This document shows, in pieces, positions 49,896 through 63,114 of a stretch of DNA of 64,000 nucleotides. The stretch is from Rotaria sordida (lineage: Eukaryota > Rotifera > Eurotatoria > Philodinida > Philodinidae): assembly GCA_905250125.1 (NCBI GenBank), contig CAJNOL010000116.1, positions 62,001-126,000 of the forward strand, given 5' to 3'. The notes beneath the pieces were generated by a model. The model saw only the letters and a program-made list of their open reading frames with translations, was not told the DNA's origin and ran no database searches. The stretch's first letter is position 1. Every line of letters begins with the position of its first letter. The translations under genes and the position numbers were made by a program.

Positions 49896-50946
49896 CACAT
49901 TCGCGACGATGTGGCTCACCAGTGAGTTCCAGTCAATTTTGACAAGAAACTTGGTTGAGAGGAGCTTCCTTTCTCTTTTTCTTCGACAGAATTTTATTTC
50001 TTATGTGTCATCTGCTTTACTTTTGTTTTCTTAAAAATCAGTCATTGCATAGCGTGATGTTTCTCGTTAAAACAATCAAGATGAAGAAAATTGTCACAAT
50101 TAGAACAGAAAGTTTTTATTTTCATTGCAGTCACATACTCGCTTCTCTTGATTGTTGTTCGCTGCTGATTAACTTCTTGATTGTTATCTTGGACCAATTT
50201 TCAGCTTATCGACTCGCATATCAATGACTAAAAATCGCACAAGACTTTCATGAAACGGTAGAATGATCATGCCGTTTTGGCATAGGTTTCCTTGTAAATC
50301 AAGTAGCTAGTGTCGATTAGCTTCACAAACCATCAGACTAATAATTTCGTCAGTGATGAAATGTCAATAGTGATCAATAGGATTGTTTGCATTATGTTCC
50401 AATTTTGGCGTTACTTCTTTGACGATTCTATGATCATCCTAGATCTCAGCATTCGATGTATTTCATTTCAGACTTGTAAATCTACGTCATCATCAACAAA
50501 TTCTTCCTCGGAGTTAGTAAATTCAAACTGTATTCTAGAGAAATCATCATCCAAAGCACCCACATCACTAGATGAATTATCACTGTCTTCTATATCAGTT
50601 TCTTCAAACAATATGTAAATCAACACAAAATTTCAGCTGTTTTTTACACATCACAGAGGAAAGAATCAGAGTTAATGCTACAAAAAGAATGCGACAGAAA
50701 AAAATATCGAAACTTCATTTCTTTTATCTTGTTTCTATCACACAATTCATAAGAAAGAGAAAAACAAACTTCAGTAATTACTCAGTCCAATATAGAAGAT
50801 TGCTTATATGATAGTACAAAGAGGAAAAAGAAGAGCTTGCAGCACATAACAAAAAGGCCAAGTAGTACATTTATCAGAAGATGAATGCATATGAAAATGA
50901 ATTTGTTAAAACTATTTTTTGAGAAAATCGAATCGCCGCGAATATG
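49896..50946 (-). mobile_element. Internally deleted piggyBac element
   Basis: Flanked by TTAA on both sides (49892-49895 and 50947-50950). Ends CACATTCGCGACGAT and its inverted partner CATATTCGCGGCGAT. On the minus strand, remnants include an acidic N-terminal-type stretch (EETDIEDSDNSSSDVGALDD, near 50600-50470) and a C-terminal zinc-binding-type stretch FCSNCDNFLHLDCFNEKHH (near 50120-50055). The central catalytic region is missing, so it is a non-autonomous derivative. Confidence 0.85.
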
Positions 50947-50950
50947 TTAA

Positions 50951-53361
50951 AAAAATAATTCGAAAAATAGAACATATATCGTCATTGTAAGTTTCTTTTT
51001 TCTAACGATCAACTATGCCTTATACAGAGAAGAAATTAAATCAGTTCATCTCTTTCTCCTAACCAAATTGAATCAATTCCATCTTTGACGTAGACGAAAC
51101 TATTATAGTTTAAGTGTAGAAGGCAGTCAGATTCAATATGCAACAAGAAACAGTGTATGGACGAGCTTCACACGAAGATCGCAGGATTGAACGGTATAAA
51201 TGCTGGAATAAGCAAAACACTTAGATTCTTCAATAGTCTATTCTAATGAGTAGCCCATAAAAAATGACGGTTTTTTTACTTTCTTAATATCTTGTCTAGT
51301 TTTCATAGATTCAGACTGAACTTTGTTTTCAAAAAAATCAGCATTTAATTCTCTAAAAAAAACATATACAAATGGGTATTCTAGAGTTAAAAATAAGCAA
51401 AGTAATTACTATATTAATACTGCGGATATGCAACATGAACCACTTCCAAGTACATGAATACAAGAGAACTATATTTTGTGCTTGAAAGTTGTTGATGTTG
51501 CATGTTCGTAATATTACTACAATATCTCTTCTACTTCTATCTCTGTGATATCAATTTGTATATGGTTTTGTAGAGAATTAAACGATTCTTTATAGACCAC
51601 CTGTTATTTATCTCGTTGTTGTAATTCATTTCCGCAATAATCAATCAAAGAAAGCTATTATTTTAGCAAAAGAGAATTGATAGACAAGAAAATTAATGTA
51701 GTTCCTTGACGGCATTTTGAAATCTTTTGTTTTTGTATTTTTTGGTTTTGGGAAAAGTTATTCTAATATTTTTTCATTTGAAAAAGTCAATAATATTCTC
51801 TCCGACATAATAATCATGAACTTCAGATAGAAAGATAAATACAATATTTGAAAGTATGCACTCGACATTGAATAAAATACATTGATTCATTCTCGTCATT
51901 ATTGGTAAGTTAAGGCTTCTATTTATAATAAAAAATTCTTTTCATCTTCTTTTTTTATCACCGTCATGACTTCCAAGTAATCCCCGCTAATAAAGATATA
52001 CTGAACAATAAAACATAGTGAAGAAATTTTTCTAAATGTTTTTTGCTTACTTGAGCATGAAAGAAAACCATTTTATTTCTATTCTGGATGAAGAATTACT
52101 CAGCTTTTGTTTGAATTTACAGTTCTTGTGAGATAAAATCTCAAACTGTCATTTTTATAAGAACACGCATTGCACACGCAAACAACTATAGATGACATGA
52201 ATAAATTGTTTGACTGACATTTGTGAGTATTTTTCTTTTCTTTTTTTTTAATAGTTGGTGTTTTTACAAATATGTGTCTCTCCATCTGATTTAATGTGCA
52301 GTATGTATTGGTATATAGGATTGAATATTAAGATCATCAAACACATTTAAATATGTAATTAATAAGTATAACTTTTGTATCACCAGTTATACGATAGAAG
52401 GTTAAACAAAGGACTGATACATTCTCTGTTATTTTTTATGTTTTTGCCTTTCTATATTTTTCTCTATTGTTCATTTGATTCAACTTTTTACAAATGTTAT
52501 TCTATCGACTTCGAAACTGTATGCCAAATCAACTATCAAAAAAAGAATAATTTTTTCCGCTAAATGAATGAAAATAAAAATGAAAGAAAAAGAAAATTTA
52601 TGTATGCAGTATTGATTGAGGTCCTTGGAGTTATATGAAAATGCGACAATATGTGACAGCTTGTCTAAATGATAGTTAATAAAGTAGCAAAATTTCAAAA
52701 CGTTGTGTTTCAAATAGAATAAAATTTTTCATATTCAAATAATTTATTTTTCTAAATAATTGTTTTATAATTAGTTTATGTTAAAGGAAATTAAGAAAGA
52801 AACAAAACTTATTATAGTTATTTATATAGGCCTGTTGAGGCAAAAGAATGATGAGATGTTTTTATAATTATTTATCTGTCGTCTATATTTATTCCCTTGT
52901 TGTAAGTCTTGATTTCTTTCTTTTTTTGTGTGATTTGATTTCGAGTGAGATGCACGCTTTTGTTGACGAAAACAATACGATCGTATATGACAAGAGAAAA
53001 TTAATTACGTGCAGATCAGATAGACAGAGTTATTAGACAGAGAAGATCACGCGATCTAATTGAGAATGAAAGCATACATCTAGCTTTTCTTAAATATTTC
53101 AATGATGATGAAAGTAAATTAACGTATAATATCGAAGAAAATTCTATGACTTGATTAACTGTCATAATATATATATATATATAGGCTTATCATTAGTAAG
53201 CCTAATTGTTTTTCATAGTTATAGATAAATTCAGACTTTATGATTTTGTTTTTTTTTTCAATGACAAGAAAAAGAAATTCTTTTTTTCTTTTCATTCTAC
53301 TGTTTTAGATGAAACATATACAGAAAATTTGTTATTGACAGCATATTATAATCGAATATTA
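50951..53361. other. Spacer upstream of the GPCR
   Basis: AT-rich DNA without a recognisable gene; short ORFs follow base composition. A polypyrimidine-AG just before 53310 (ctgttttag/atgaaacat) suggests a 5'-UTR exon or trans-splice acceptor for the GPCR. Confidence 0.5.
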
Positions 53362-56300
53362 ATGGACCATATGATGACTGTCAATGATAGTAACGCGACA
53401 ACACAATCAATTGAATGGATTCCTGGTTTACAATTAGTAGCTTGTATTTTTTATAGTATAATACTTTTAGTTGGTGTTACCGGTAATATTTTAGTTATTG
53501 TTATTGTAATGAAATATCCACATATGCGCAACGCAACTAATTATCTTTTGACAAATTTATCTGCTGCCGATCTATTTCTTTTATTATTTTGCACAGCTGA
53601 CGGTTATCAACATTTGTACGGAAAAGATAAACATCGTTTGGGCAATTTTATGTGTATGTAAACAATAAAAAAATAAACTACACAGTTCTTTTAAAAAAAC
53701 AAAAAAAGAAATTATATTTCTTTTCAGGTCGATTTAGTCCATTTGTTCAAAATATAACAGCAACATGTTCTGTTCTAACAATTATGGCAATTAGTTATGA
53801 ACGATATGTTGCGATTTGTCAACCGTTAAAAGTAAGTGAATACTTTTAAAAAAAAATATTTTTAAAGAAAATATTGTCGTATAGACAAACCCTCTTCATT
53901 TAACTTTATTTCGAACATTACCAACAGTTGTTCTCTTTTGGCTTGTTTCTTGTCTAATTTCAATTCCTTTTTTTACATTTACCAATACGGATATAGTGGA
54001 AGCAACCTATGATGAATTCATTATATCATGTAATATAAAAATTCTTCCGTTTCATTTTTATTCGCTTCAATGTTTCTTTTTTTTTGAAAAAATTTTCTAC
54101 AGGTTTTACACGATTTCCTTTATCATGGGCGACTTGGTATCTTATACCATGCACATTAATCATTTATTTAATCATTTTAATTATGCTGTGCTATTGGCAT
54201 TATTCTATTTGCTGTATGCTATTTAATCGTGAATCTCTTTTACGTGACAATACAATTGTAACACGTTATCGACGACAAGTAGCACAATTACTTATTGCTT
54301 TAATAGTTTCATTTTTTGTGCTCATTTTACCACATAAAATTTGGGGTATCATACAACCACGATTAAGTCTCGAACAATTTCATGAGCTTGGATTTCGTCG
54401 TCATTCATTTCTTATTATTGTTACACGTTCTTTACTTTATCTTAATTCAGCTGTAAGTTTTATTGAAATCATAAAAGAAATTTTATGATTCAACGAGAGA
54501 AAGAAAAAAAAGTTGGTGTAAACAAAGTAAATTGTTTTTTACTTCTGTTAATGTTAAACGTAGTGAAATTATTTCTGCATATTTATTTTCAAAGCTTCTC
54601 TTACCAGGAAATATTCTCAAATGTCTTTTTCGATTTCAATGAAAACTCTGAAAGGATTTGAGTTGCTATATTTTCCTTCAAAAATTATTAATATTTTTAT
54701 TTGATCCCTATAGTGTATAGTACACAATATTAAAAAATCCATCATTCAATCTTTTAGTTCTTTTACTTGTCAATTTATAGAATCTCGCTTTCTGAAGGAA
54801 GATCATACAGTAAACTACTTCATGTAAAAACATCCATTTTCATTATATATATTTTAAATGACTATAATGTCAATTATCAAACACGCTAAATCATATCTTC
54901 CATAGAAGATCAGCAGCTATTTATACATATCTCATGATAGAATGTATGAAAAATACCAGTAAAACCAGTAGGAAAAATCACAATTGTGTAGTCATACTAG
55001 AAACACAGAGTATCAACGATAGTGGAAATAGATCTGTTTTACATGAAGCAGTGTACTGTATGATCTTTTTTCAGAAAACAAAATGCTACAATTTGTCAAG
55101 AAAAAGAACTCAAAGATTGAAATTTATGTCAAGATAATAGATGTCAAACAACATCATAAAAACTGTTTCCTCACCTATAGTTTGCATGTTAATTGATTGA
55201 CAGATTTTTTCTTCAATATAGCATGTCGTGCACTTTAGTGATAAAATAAAAAATATGGATAACTTTTGAAGGAAAAGATAAAATTCTAAATATTTTAAGA
55301 GTTTTTACTAGGACACTATATCGTATCTATAGACAAAAAAATCATTGAAATCGGAGAGATACATCTGGAGAGATTCCATCGTTAGTCAATAAGACAAAAA
55401 GAAAAGTACGTGAGATAAATTGAAGATAACAAAGTTCCTCTTATGGACTTTGATGTTTTTTTTTATATTACACTAACAATCACAGACTTTTCTTATTATT
55501 ATAATTAATATGAATGTTGTTGATATATTCTTTTTTTAAATTGTCATGACTAGATTTTATAAAAATCTATTACTTCATTGCATATATTGAATTATTGAGT
55601 AAATCGTGTTTTGCTAATTAAGGATATTCCCGCCCCCGTTTGTAACCCAAAATTTTTGGTTTGTGTGGCCATTGTATAGTCTGAAATAATATCTATCTAC
55701 TGAGTACATATTGTGATTTAAAAAGTGTCTTTAAACCTTAAAAAATACGAGAAGAAATCAAATTAGTGAAAACTATACATTGTTTCACATTTTTTCTGAA
55801 AATAAATTTTTGAGCAGACAAATTGTAGTTTTTCTCGAAGATTCTTCGACCTATTGAGCTGAAATTTTTTGTGTGATAACTATGGTCAATTCAGTGTATG
55901 TATTGTTTCTTCTTAAAAAAATGTTCTGGTGATTGTTGGCGAGTCTAATAAAATTTTCTCTAAGCAAAAAAAATATTTTTTTGCACAAGTCTTCCAGTAT
56001 TTTAGTTTTTCTAAGCGAAAGAAACAATCTTTTTCAAAGAAAAAAAAAACACATCAATTCGGTCCTAATTGTTACAAAAAAGATTCAGCTATAAAAAATG
56101 AATTATAGCTGCTTACGGTGGCATGATGAGAACTTCAGATCATTTTAGGCTCTCACAATCCCTATACTTTATAGAAGGAAGCATCTGAGAATTCTGAGAC
56201 TATCATAACTTTTGTTCTACTAGTCGAGATCTGTTCACCGTGAAAGTTTCAGAATTTTTAGTCAAGCTGTTCTTGAGAAATCTAGGAAAGGAGAGTAGGT

Positions 56301-56934
56301 GTCCTTAAGTAAAATATTTCTGTTAACTGTATATTTTTCTAAAAACTTAATTCGATTCAATATAAAAGTCATTAAATTAACTAGCATTGCTTTCCTTGTA
56401 AAATAACTACTGAAATAAGCGGGACTATTCCGCACTCTAGCGCATGTTGCATCATCTTCATGATTCTACTACTGAAGAGACGATTTTGTGCTTTCGAAAC
56501 GTATTCATCGAACAAGAAAAGAAAGAGAGACAGTCACATCTATCTCTAGCATGCATAATGATGTACTTATACAATCCTCTGATGGACAACAAAGTTTTTT
56601 ATTTTCGTTGTTTGATTAATAGATCAATCCAATACTTTATTCTATCATGTCAACAAAATTCCGTCAAAGTTTCAGCCGTCTTTGTGGTGGATGTGATGCG
56701 TCATCAAAAGGTCAACATGCATCAGCTGTACTATTTTGCAATGGATATTCAATGCGGCCAATATTAATTAGCACAAACAGAGATGGTCTTCGTGGTACAG
56801 TATCAACAACAACAACAACTAGATTACCATATCATTCAACACATATTAGTCAATTACAAGAAAAAAAAACACTACTAACTAATAATACTCCAACACCAGT
56901 TGCAACCAGTAATAAAAAATTTATTTTTCCTTAG
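53362..56934 (+). CDS. Rhodopsin-family (class A) GPCR, probable neuropeptide-type receptor
   Basis: Five exons: 53362-53653, 53728-53831, 53885-54029, 54103-54452 and 56623-56934; 1,203 nt, 400 residues plus stop, phases consistent. All landmarks are present. There is an N-terminal glycosylation site (NAT, residue 11), GN in TM1 (Asn42), LSAAD in TM2 (Asp70), Cys98 at the top of TM3 with a partner Cys in the second extracellular loop (IISCFTRF), and ERY at 122-124 in place of DRY. In TM6 VSFFVLILP keeps the Pro but not the usual Trp, and TM7 NSAINPILY holds the NPxxY motif. A Cys-rich, S/T-rich tail (FSRLCGGCD) follows. The last intron (54453-56622, 2.17 kb) falls inside TM7. Ligand unknown; the overall pattern resembles peptide receptors. 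Start: ATG giving a short extracellular N-terminus; the frame is open further upstream. Confidence 0.92.
54453..56622 (+). other. 2.17-kb last intron of the GPCR
   Basis: Starts GCT/GTAAGT and ends GATTAATAG. AT-rich with a short GC-rich patch at about 55626-55650 (ttcccgcccccgtttg). No transposase frame seen. Confidence 0.85.
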
Positions 56935-58442
56935 TGAATAAAAAAAATCATAAAACAGTAAATTTTATTTTATATTTATCGTATTTATTAAAGTATATAT
57001 TCTTGTCATGTATATATATGGACATGTAAATTAAAATAAATATTATATAAATAAGTCATCGAATGAGTTAATCGAAAGAATGAATATCACCAATCAAATA
57101 TGAAGTATTTGAATTTTGTTGACAAGCACGATTTAATGGAAAAATAATAATTCATTTTACTGCTAATGAATTTCATGCAGCAATGTGGAACTTTTCTTCG
57201 ACATATTTTTTAAAGATATTTCGATAGTTGTTAACTTTTATAAGAGTAAAATATTAAATAAAATTTGATTTCTTATGAATTTGCTTTTGTTTTCTCTATA
57301 ACACAGACTTTTGGAAAGAGAAATCAACAAGACTTGCTATTTTAACAAGATAGAGTTTTATAATTAATTGACTTGATAAATCATAACAAAATCACTGATT
57401 TCAACCACATGAGTTATTACCTTCACTATTGACCTATTTACTTGGGTATAAAAGAAATGTGTCAGTATTCTTGATACATTTATCGGTTGTTTCCATTTTT
57501 TTCTCCAAATGTATAATCATCGAAGTTGAATTCCTTGTGATTGATCATGGGATGAGTATATTTAAATCAACAGCAAAGTGATTAATTGAATGAGCACCGA
57601 AACAGTTAATTAGATTACAGCGAAATACAATAAACACATAAGAATATGAGTACTATATTGTGGAAATCCTTTAGTTATTATCTTTAATACTTTTGATTTT
57701 TTTTTCTACCAAAAAACGACATTTATTTGACAAATTTCTACAATTTAAAGAAGAGAATAGCTTGTTATATATGATCAAGAACCCTTCGATAATTAATATT
57801 GATATCAAAGTTTGACAAATCGATAGCCATATTACTTTTCATTTTCTAATAAATCAGCAGGATCCAAGTAAATGAAGGATATTTTAGATGGAATTCTGAT
57901 TGTTCTAGCAGTACTAAATACGAAAGGAAATTCGAAGTTTAATTTACATCTAATAATAGTAAAGCATGATTGAAATTCTTTTGTTTTTTCTTGAAGAATA
58001 TTTATAATAATATATATACTTTCACAACTCCATCTCCATTGGACTATAACAATTATAGTGTGTGTTCTTTAGTTGTTTTTATTATGCAAATACGTAGTAA
58101 CAACAACAAGAAGTATCTCCCAGAGATGTGCACTGCATCTTAATCATTTCAGCTGTTGAATTCTTTTGAAAATATCGTTGCTTTCATTGTCTCATTCTGA
58201 CACTCATTTTTTTAATGTTGATTAAAAATTATCTCGATTATAAATTGACCTAAATCAAAACTTAGTGAATTTCACTGTGATGAGCATAGTATCACTTTGA
58301 ACTTAAACTTGCCAAAATTTAATCTCCAAATAGTTTAAGATGGAAACAGGCATTCTATAGATATATGTATTGACGTCTGGTTAAATCTTACCTAAATAAA
58401 TATCCTTTCCTAGTAGTTTCAACATTATATTGTTATTCAGAA

Positions 58443-58613
58443 ATGAAATATTACTCCAAGAAAAAATTTCTCCAGTTAGCATTAGGTGCGGTCTTGCATC
58501 TCCACACTCGTCATGTAAGGAGGGTTCGGAGTGGTCGTGCCGCTGGTCAAAAAGACTTTAGGGCAGTGATCATTACTGCCATTCTTCGTGCTGATTCCGA
58601 CCTCGTTTTTTAA
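58443..58613 (+). CDS. GC-rich 56-codon ORF, unrecognised
   Basis: ATG frame starting MKYYSKKKFLQLALGAVLHL and ending RADSDLVF-stop, directly after a polypyrimidine-like ttattcag. Composition is much richer in G and C than the surrounding DNA, and the product is basic (RHVRRVRSGRAAGQK). I do not recognise a family. It could instead be a decayed mobile-element fragment or a structured RNA (GGCAGT...ACTGCC can form a stem and a T-run follows). Confidence 0.3.
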   Translation: MKYYSKKKFLQLALGAVLHLHTRHVRRVRSGRAAGQKDFRAVIITAILRADSDLVF

Positions 58614-59411
58614 GCACAGCGCATATTTCTGGTATCTCTCAAATCCAATTGTTGTCTCTATGAAACGAGTTAAACCTTGCTTTTTTAGAAGATAAAGAAT
58701 GAGTTAAGTCTATCTAACACTATTTATGTTCTATATGGATTTGTCTCAACTCAATTGATTATGAAATCAATCATTTCATTTTGGACACTAAGTGATTTCT
58801 AGGTCAAATCGCCGCGAGGAATGTGTGTGGAATGAACCCCTTTGTGATAAAAGTGATCTTAGTTATGGAGTGTAAAGATTCGTGTAAAGATGACTACATT
58901 GAAATGCCAACTCTCTTTGCAATTCTATAATATACTTGAACCATCAAAATGATAGCTCTCATCTTAATTTTTCATTCTCTTGTTCATTTCAAATAAAGAG
59001 AATAGAGCAAATCAATTCGTTCAACAAAATAAGGGAACCAATATGTAAAAGATGCTTGAGATTTGGGCTAATACTTAATTTTAATCATATAATTTGATAA
59101 CAAGTGAATATGATGTTTTTAAATGACAAACAAATTTTCAGAAATATAAACTCAAAGATAGAAAAAACATTTTTCTACTGCATATATTTCTCTTTAGATA
59201 TATCTACATAAAAAAAAAGAAGATTTTTCATGAATTACTTTTAAGACCACCTCCTCTTCCCCTCAAAAATCGATTTTCGCATTAAGACAAGGGAACAGGC
59301 TGAAATTTTCAGGATATGTTGGGCCTGTGGTGGAGAAGCTGTGGTACAATTTTCAGCCCGATGTCACGTTATTTGACAGAGATATACACCGAAAAAGGGT
59401 GAAAAATAACT

Positions 59412-59743
59412 GATTTTGTATCCAAAAGTTCTCCGTCCCGAATGCTTTGATATATTAAAATTTTTTTTGTTGAAAAGAACACGTCAAGACGCAGAGCATG
59501 ACGTTGTCTTTTTCTTACTAACCTCTTGATTTTTACGTGGATAAGGTCATTGACAAGCTGAAGGCCTAAAAAGCTCTCTAAAAATGGTTTTTTTAAACAT
59601 ACGTGCCTATATTTATAAGAAAAGTAAACTTAATTCAAAAAAAGAACAACGTCATGCTCTGCATCTTGACGCGCTCTTTCCAACAAAAAAAAAATTTTAA
59701 TATATCAAAAGATTCGGGACAGAAAACTTTTGGATACAAAATC
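59412..59743. repeat. Inverted repeat, ~110-bp arms
   Basis: attttgtatccaaaag ... gcatgacgtt at the left is mirrored by aacgtcatgc ... cttttggatacaaaat at the right with few mismatches. About 330 bp in all, no ORF. Confidence 0.75.
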
Positions 59744-59947
59744 ATGAAACCATAAATCGAGAAAAATCGAAAAACATTTTTCGAAGTAGATTTTTACAAT
59801 TTTCTTCGCGCTTTTACGCATTTTTTTCGAGATTTGAAGAGAACAATCGTAAATTGTCGTTTTTTTTTAAATATGTATAAATAAACTTCTTTTGAGACTT
59901 GCCGAACTTATTCTCCACGATATGAATATAGTGGATTTGGTGGTAGG

Positions 59948-60229
59948 TTATCATTTGCCCTAAATTGTAGTTCCATAAATTATTCTCTAAATAAGTTCCC
60001 TATTTGTCTCCCTAAATCAAATAATAAATTTCTGGTGACCAGAAAAGTATTTTTTCATGCAACCTGAACATGAGAGTGAAGAAAAGGATGTGTTGTTATA
60101 AATATTTTCACCAGAAAAATCCCTAAATTAAGCTGCTCACCAGAAGTTTTTTAATTGATTCAACAGCCATAAATAGGGAACTCATTTAGGGAGTCATTTA
60201 GGGAACTACAATTAAGGACAAATGATAAT
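59948..60229. mobile_element. MITE-like inverted-repeat element
   Basis: ttatcatttgccctaaattg and its inverted partner caattaaggacaaatgataa delimit about 280 bp. Further inner copies of ccctaaat/atttaggg are present. No ORF. Confidence 0.65.
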
Positions 60230-60678
60230 CATTTAGTTTGACTGAACATGTTATACTAAAATCTACTATGAGTTGTTTCAGCCTTGTTATTATTAAACAG
60301 TTTTGTTCACATATGATCATGTTGTATAAAAGACTTTTTAAATAAAGCTTTTTTTTGTTGTCAACCAGTCATTTTAATTTCTCATTACTATTAGGCGCAT
60401 TTAAATTTTTTTATATAGCATGATGAAGGTTATTAGAATGCTCATGCGTTCCACTGAAATGCGTATTTTCTAGAAAAATATCTCAAAACTCATTTTTTCC
60501 TGAAAAAACCGCATTTTTATGCAGAGGACGCAAGAAATCATCAAAAGTTTTGGTCAAAAACGGGTTATTAGATAAAAAAAAAAACTATAGCGTTTCTGAA
60601 AGAGCAGAAGATGAGCTATCTTCCTATGCATTCATCTCAGTTTTCATTTTTTTAACGAAAACTGACTTTTTTCGAGCC

Positions 60679-60697
60679 GGGGGGAGGGGGGAGGGGG
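60679..60697 (+). other. G-quadruplex-type G tract
   Basis: G6-A-G6-A-G5: three long runs separated by single A, with enough Gs for four runs of at least three. By far the most G-rich stretch of the window. Confidence 0.8.
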
Positions 60698-62132
60698 TGC
60701 CTTAATCAAATGATATACTATTTAAATATTCGTTTTACAAAATACACAGTGGATAACAACGTGGACATTTGGTGAAAAAATGAAAGTGATATTTTGTTTT
60801 CGTGATTTGAATAGTGTCCAATATACTTTGGCTAATGGCCAATTTTTCGGTTTAAAAGAATTATTGTAAATCTTTACAGCATTGGAAAAATCTTAGCCCG
60901 ACAAAATAGTCACATTTCTGTCATCTTATAAAAAAGATATTTTTTCCAAAGAAAGTAGAAAGACCTAAGCAATAAATCGTGCAAATTCTGAAAATAAAGC
61001 TGCAACTCTATTGTTCTATAACAAAAACTTTGTTGTAACACTTTTCATGTTGGAAAAACTATGCATTCTTTCTCAACTTAGATTTTTCCGAAAAAATATG
61101 TTCAGCATAGTGAGTGCGCACACTTAAGCACAGCGCCAAACCCCATGAAACTTTCGTACAATGTTTTTCTCTGTCTAACACGTCTACTGAATTAGTATAA
61201 AGATGCTTCTGGACTGAGTGTCACAGATTTTCCAGGCTTTTCTCTGTTTTTTCCAGCTTAGAAACACCTCCAAACAAAAAAGTAATCACATATTCGGAAT
61301 CAACATAAGAAACTGCTAGAATAATGTGTCTTTCAATGGCTTTTAATTAAAATCACTGTTCAATAAAATCCAGCCATAGACGATAGTCACTACTACAGTA
61401 TGTTTGTAGATAGTTTTTTTTCTAGTCGGAGCTCTTGCTAGTAGCTTCTAAAGTATAGAAAATAAATTTATTTAGATATTCAATAAAAAATAGTCTCTAG
61501 ATAGCCTTCTGGAGGGTTCTGAAAAGCCTTTCTAAACTTCACGTTGATTTCTGTAAAACCAAAGATTTCTAGAAAATTCACATTCAAGTACCTCTGAGTT
61601 CTGTAAACCACTCCATAAGAAAGCGTACATGCGAAAAACTGTAAAAAGTATTTTTCCAGTGTATTGGAGTGTTTCAAAAACCAAATATCAATGTGCCTAT
61701 CAAAAATTGCTCACTGTTAAATGTTCTAAACCTATGATTATTAGTGGCATCTACTGACTAATTAAGCTTTAATTTAGAAAATTATACATAAAGTTTCTTG
61801 ATTTTTTTGTTTATGATCTAAAAACAAGTCTAAATATTAGGTCAATAACTTTTCAAACATAATTTCTATACTTACTAATTCATTGTTGTCATAGTATTTA
61901 ATTCAAGGATGACTGAAGGTAATGAAAATTGAGTTATCTCAAGTAGCTATTTATTACCTTTCTCTATTGACTGATTAAAGATCAATAAAAAGAAAATTAT
62001 ATTTGCTAAAAGAAAAGTACTTTACAAAAAGAAAATCAATATTTCTATTCTCTTTAGACAGGTTTGTCATTTCTTGTTAACAATTATATATGGTAATTGA
62101 CGAAACCATTCAATGACATAATTAATATTCTT

Positions 62133-62225
62133 ATGGCATCATCAAAATTTTCTAATTTTCGACAACAACTTCAAAATCGTTTTCATATCAATACAATCAG
62201 CCGACAACATATTAATGATATACAG
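62133..62225 (+). CDS. Possible alternative first exon of the dynein heavy chain gene
   Basis: ATG frame of 31 codons, MASSKFSNFRQQLQNRFHIN to HINDIQ, ending at CAG/GTGATT in phase 0. This is the phase required by dynein exon 2 at 63224. The residue mix is protein-like. It may instead start a separate small transcript, since no other compatible exon lies between. Confidence 0.35.
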
Positions 62226-63114
62226 GTGATTACATTACCTTTTCAAATAGAAATGATTAAAATAACAAGAAGAAATATTTACAGAGAAAACAATAGAAAT
62301 TTAATCTTTCCTCTTATTCTTTTGTGTGTAGAACAAAGAAAGAAAGAAACCTTTGCATTTTTCTTATTTGCATAACAGAAGTACGGATACAAATCGTTCG
62401 CTTTTACATCTTGATTATACATATATATATAATTAATTAAAAGTAATTATCAAAAGATTCTCCTATTTGTGTATATGCAATAAAAATAAAAAAATAATTT
62501 TTTTATCGAAGCATACTATAGAAAAAAAAAGAACTTTTTATTCCGTAATAACATTGCAGTAAAACACCTGTACCTCATGAAAAAAAAGTCAACGAGCATA
62601 CCTATTACGGGAAACATGAATGAGCATATGGTTTTCATCATGATCGATAAAATAAAATTTTCTTCAATATGTCAAAAAGCTCTTTACTTTGCCAAGTCAC
62701 CATGAATTAATCTTGTTCAATTTATTACATTTTTATTTCTCGTTCTCATTCAATATCTGATCAGCAAAACTATAAATATTCATTTTGTTGTTTGCATCTA
62801 TTGCGATTTTTATTTAAAATTAAATAAAATTCATTCTCTTATTTCAAATATCTATTTATTTGTATATATGCGTCATTTTCTATTCTTTTGTCTTCGACGA
62901 GTAAGAAATCTTTAGTTCGTTGATACACATACATCGTCTCACCTAACAACGTATATATATATATATATACATGTATAAAAGATTCTTCATCTTCTTTTAT
63001 GTGAAGCGATAAAGAGAAGTTAATATAAAAAAAAGTATACAAAGATAGTAACTATAACGACAATTATTCTTTTTTTATATAAGAAGAAATAAACATAAAA
63101 TAAAATTAGTAAAA

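Larger units (their letters stand above)
56935..62132. other. Gene-poor spacer with repeat elements
   Basis: Over 5 kb without a convincing multi-exon gene. Holds a GC-rich 56-codon ORF, two inverted-repeat elements and a G-quadruplex motif (all listed separately); the remainder is AT-rich. Confidence 0.5.
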
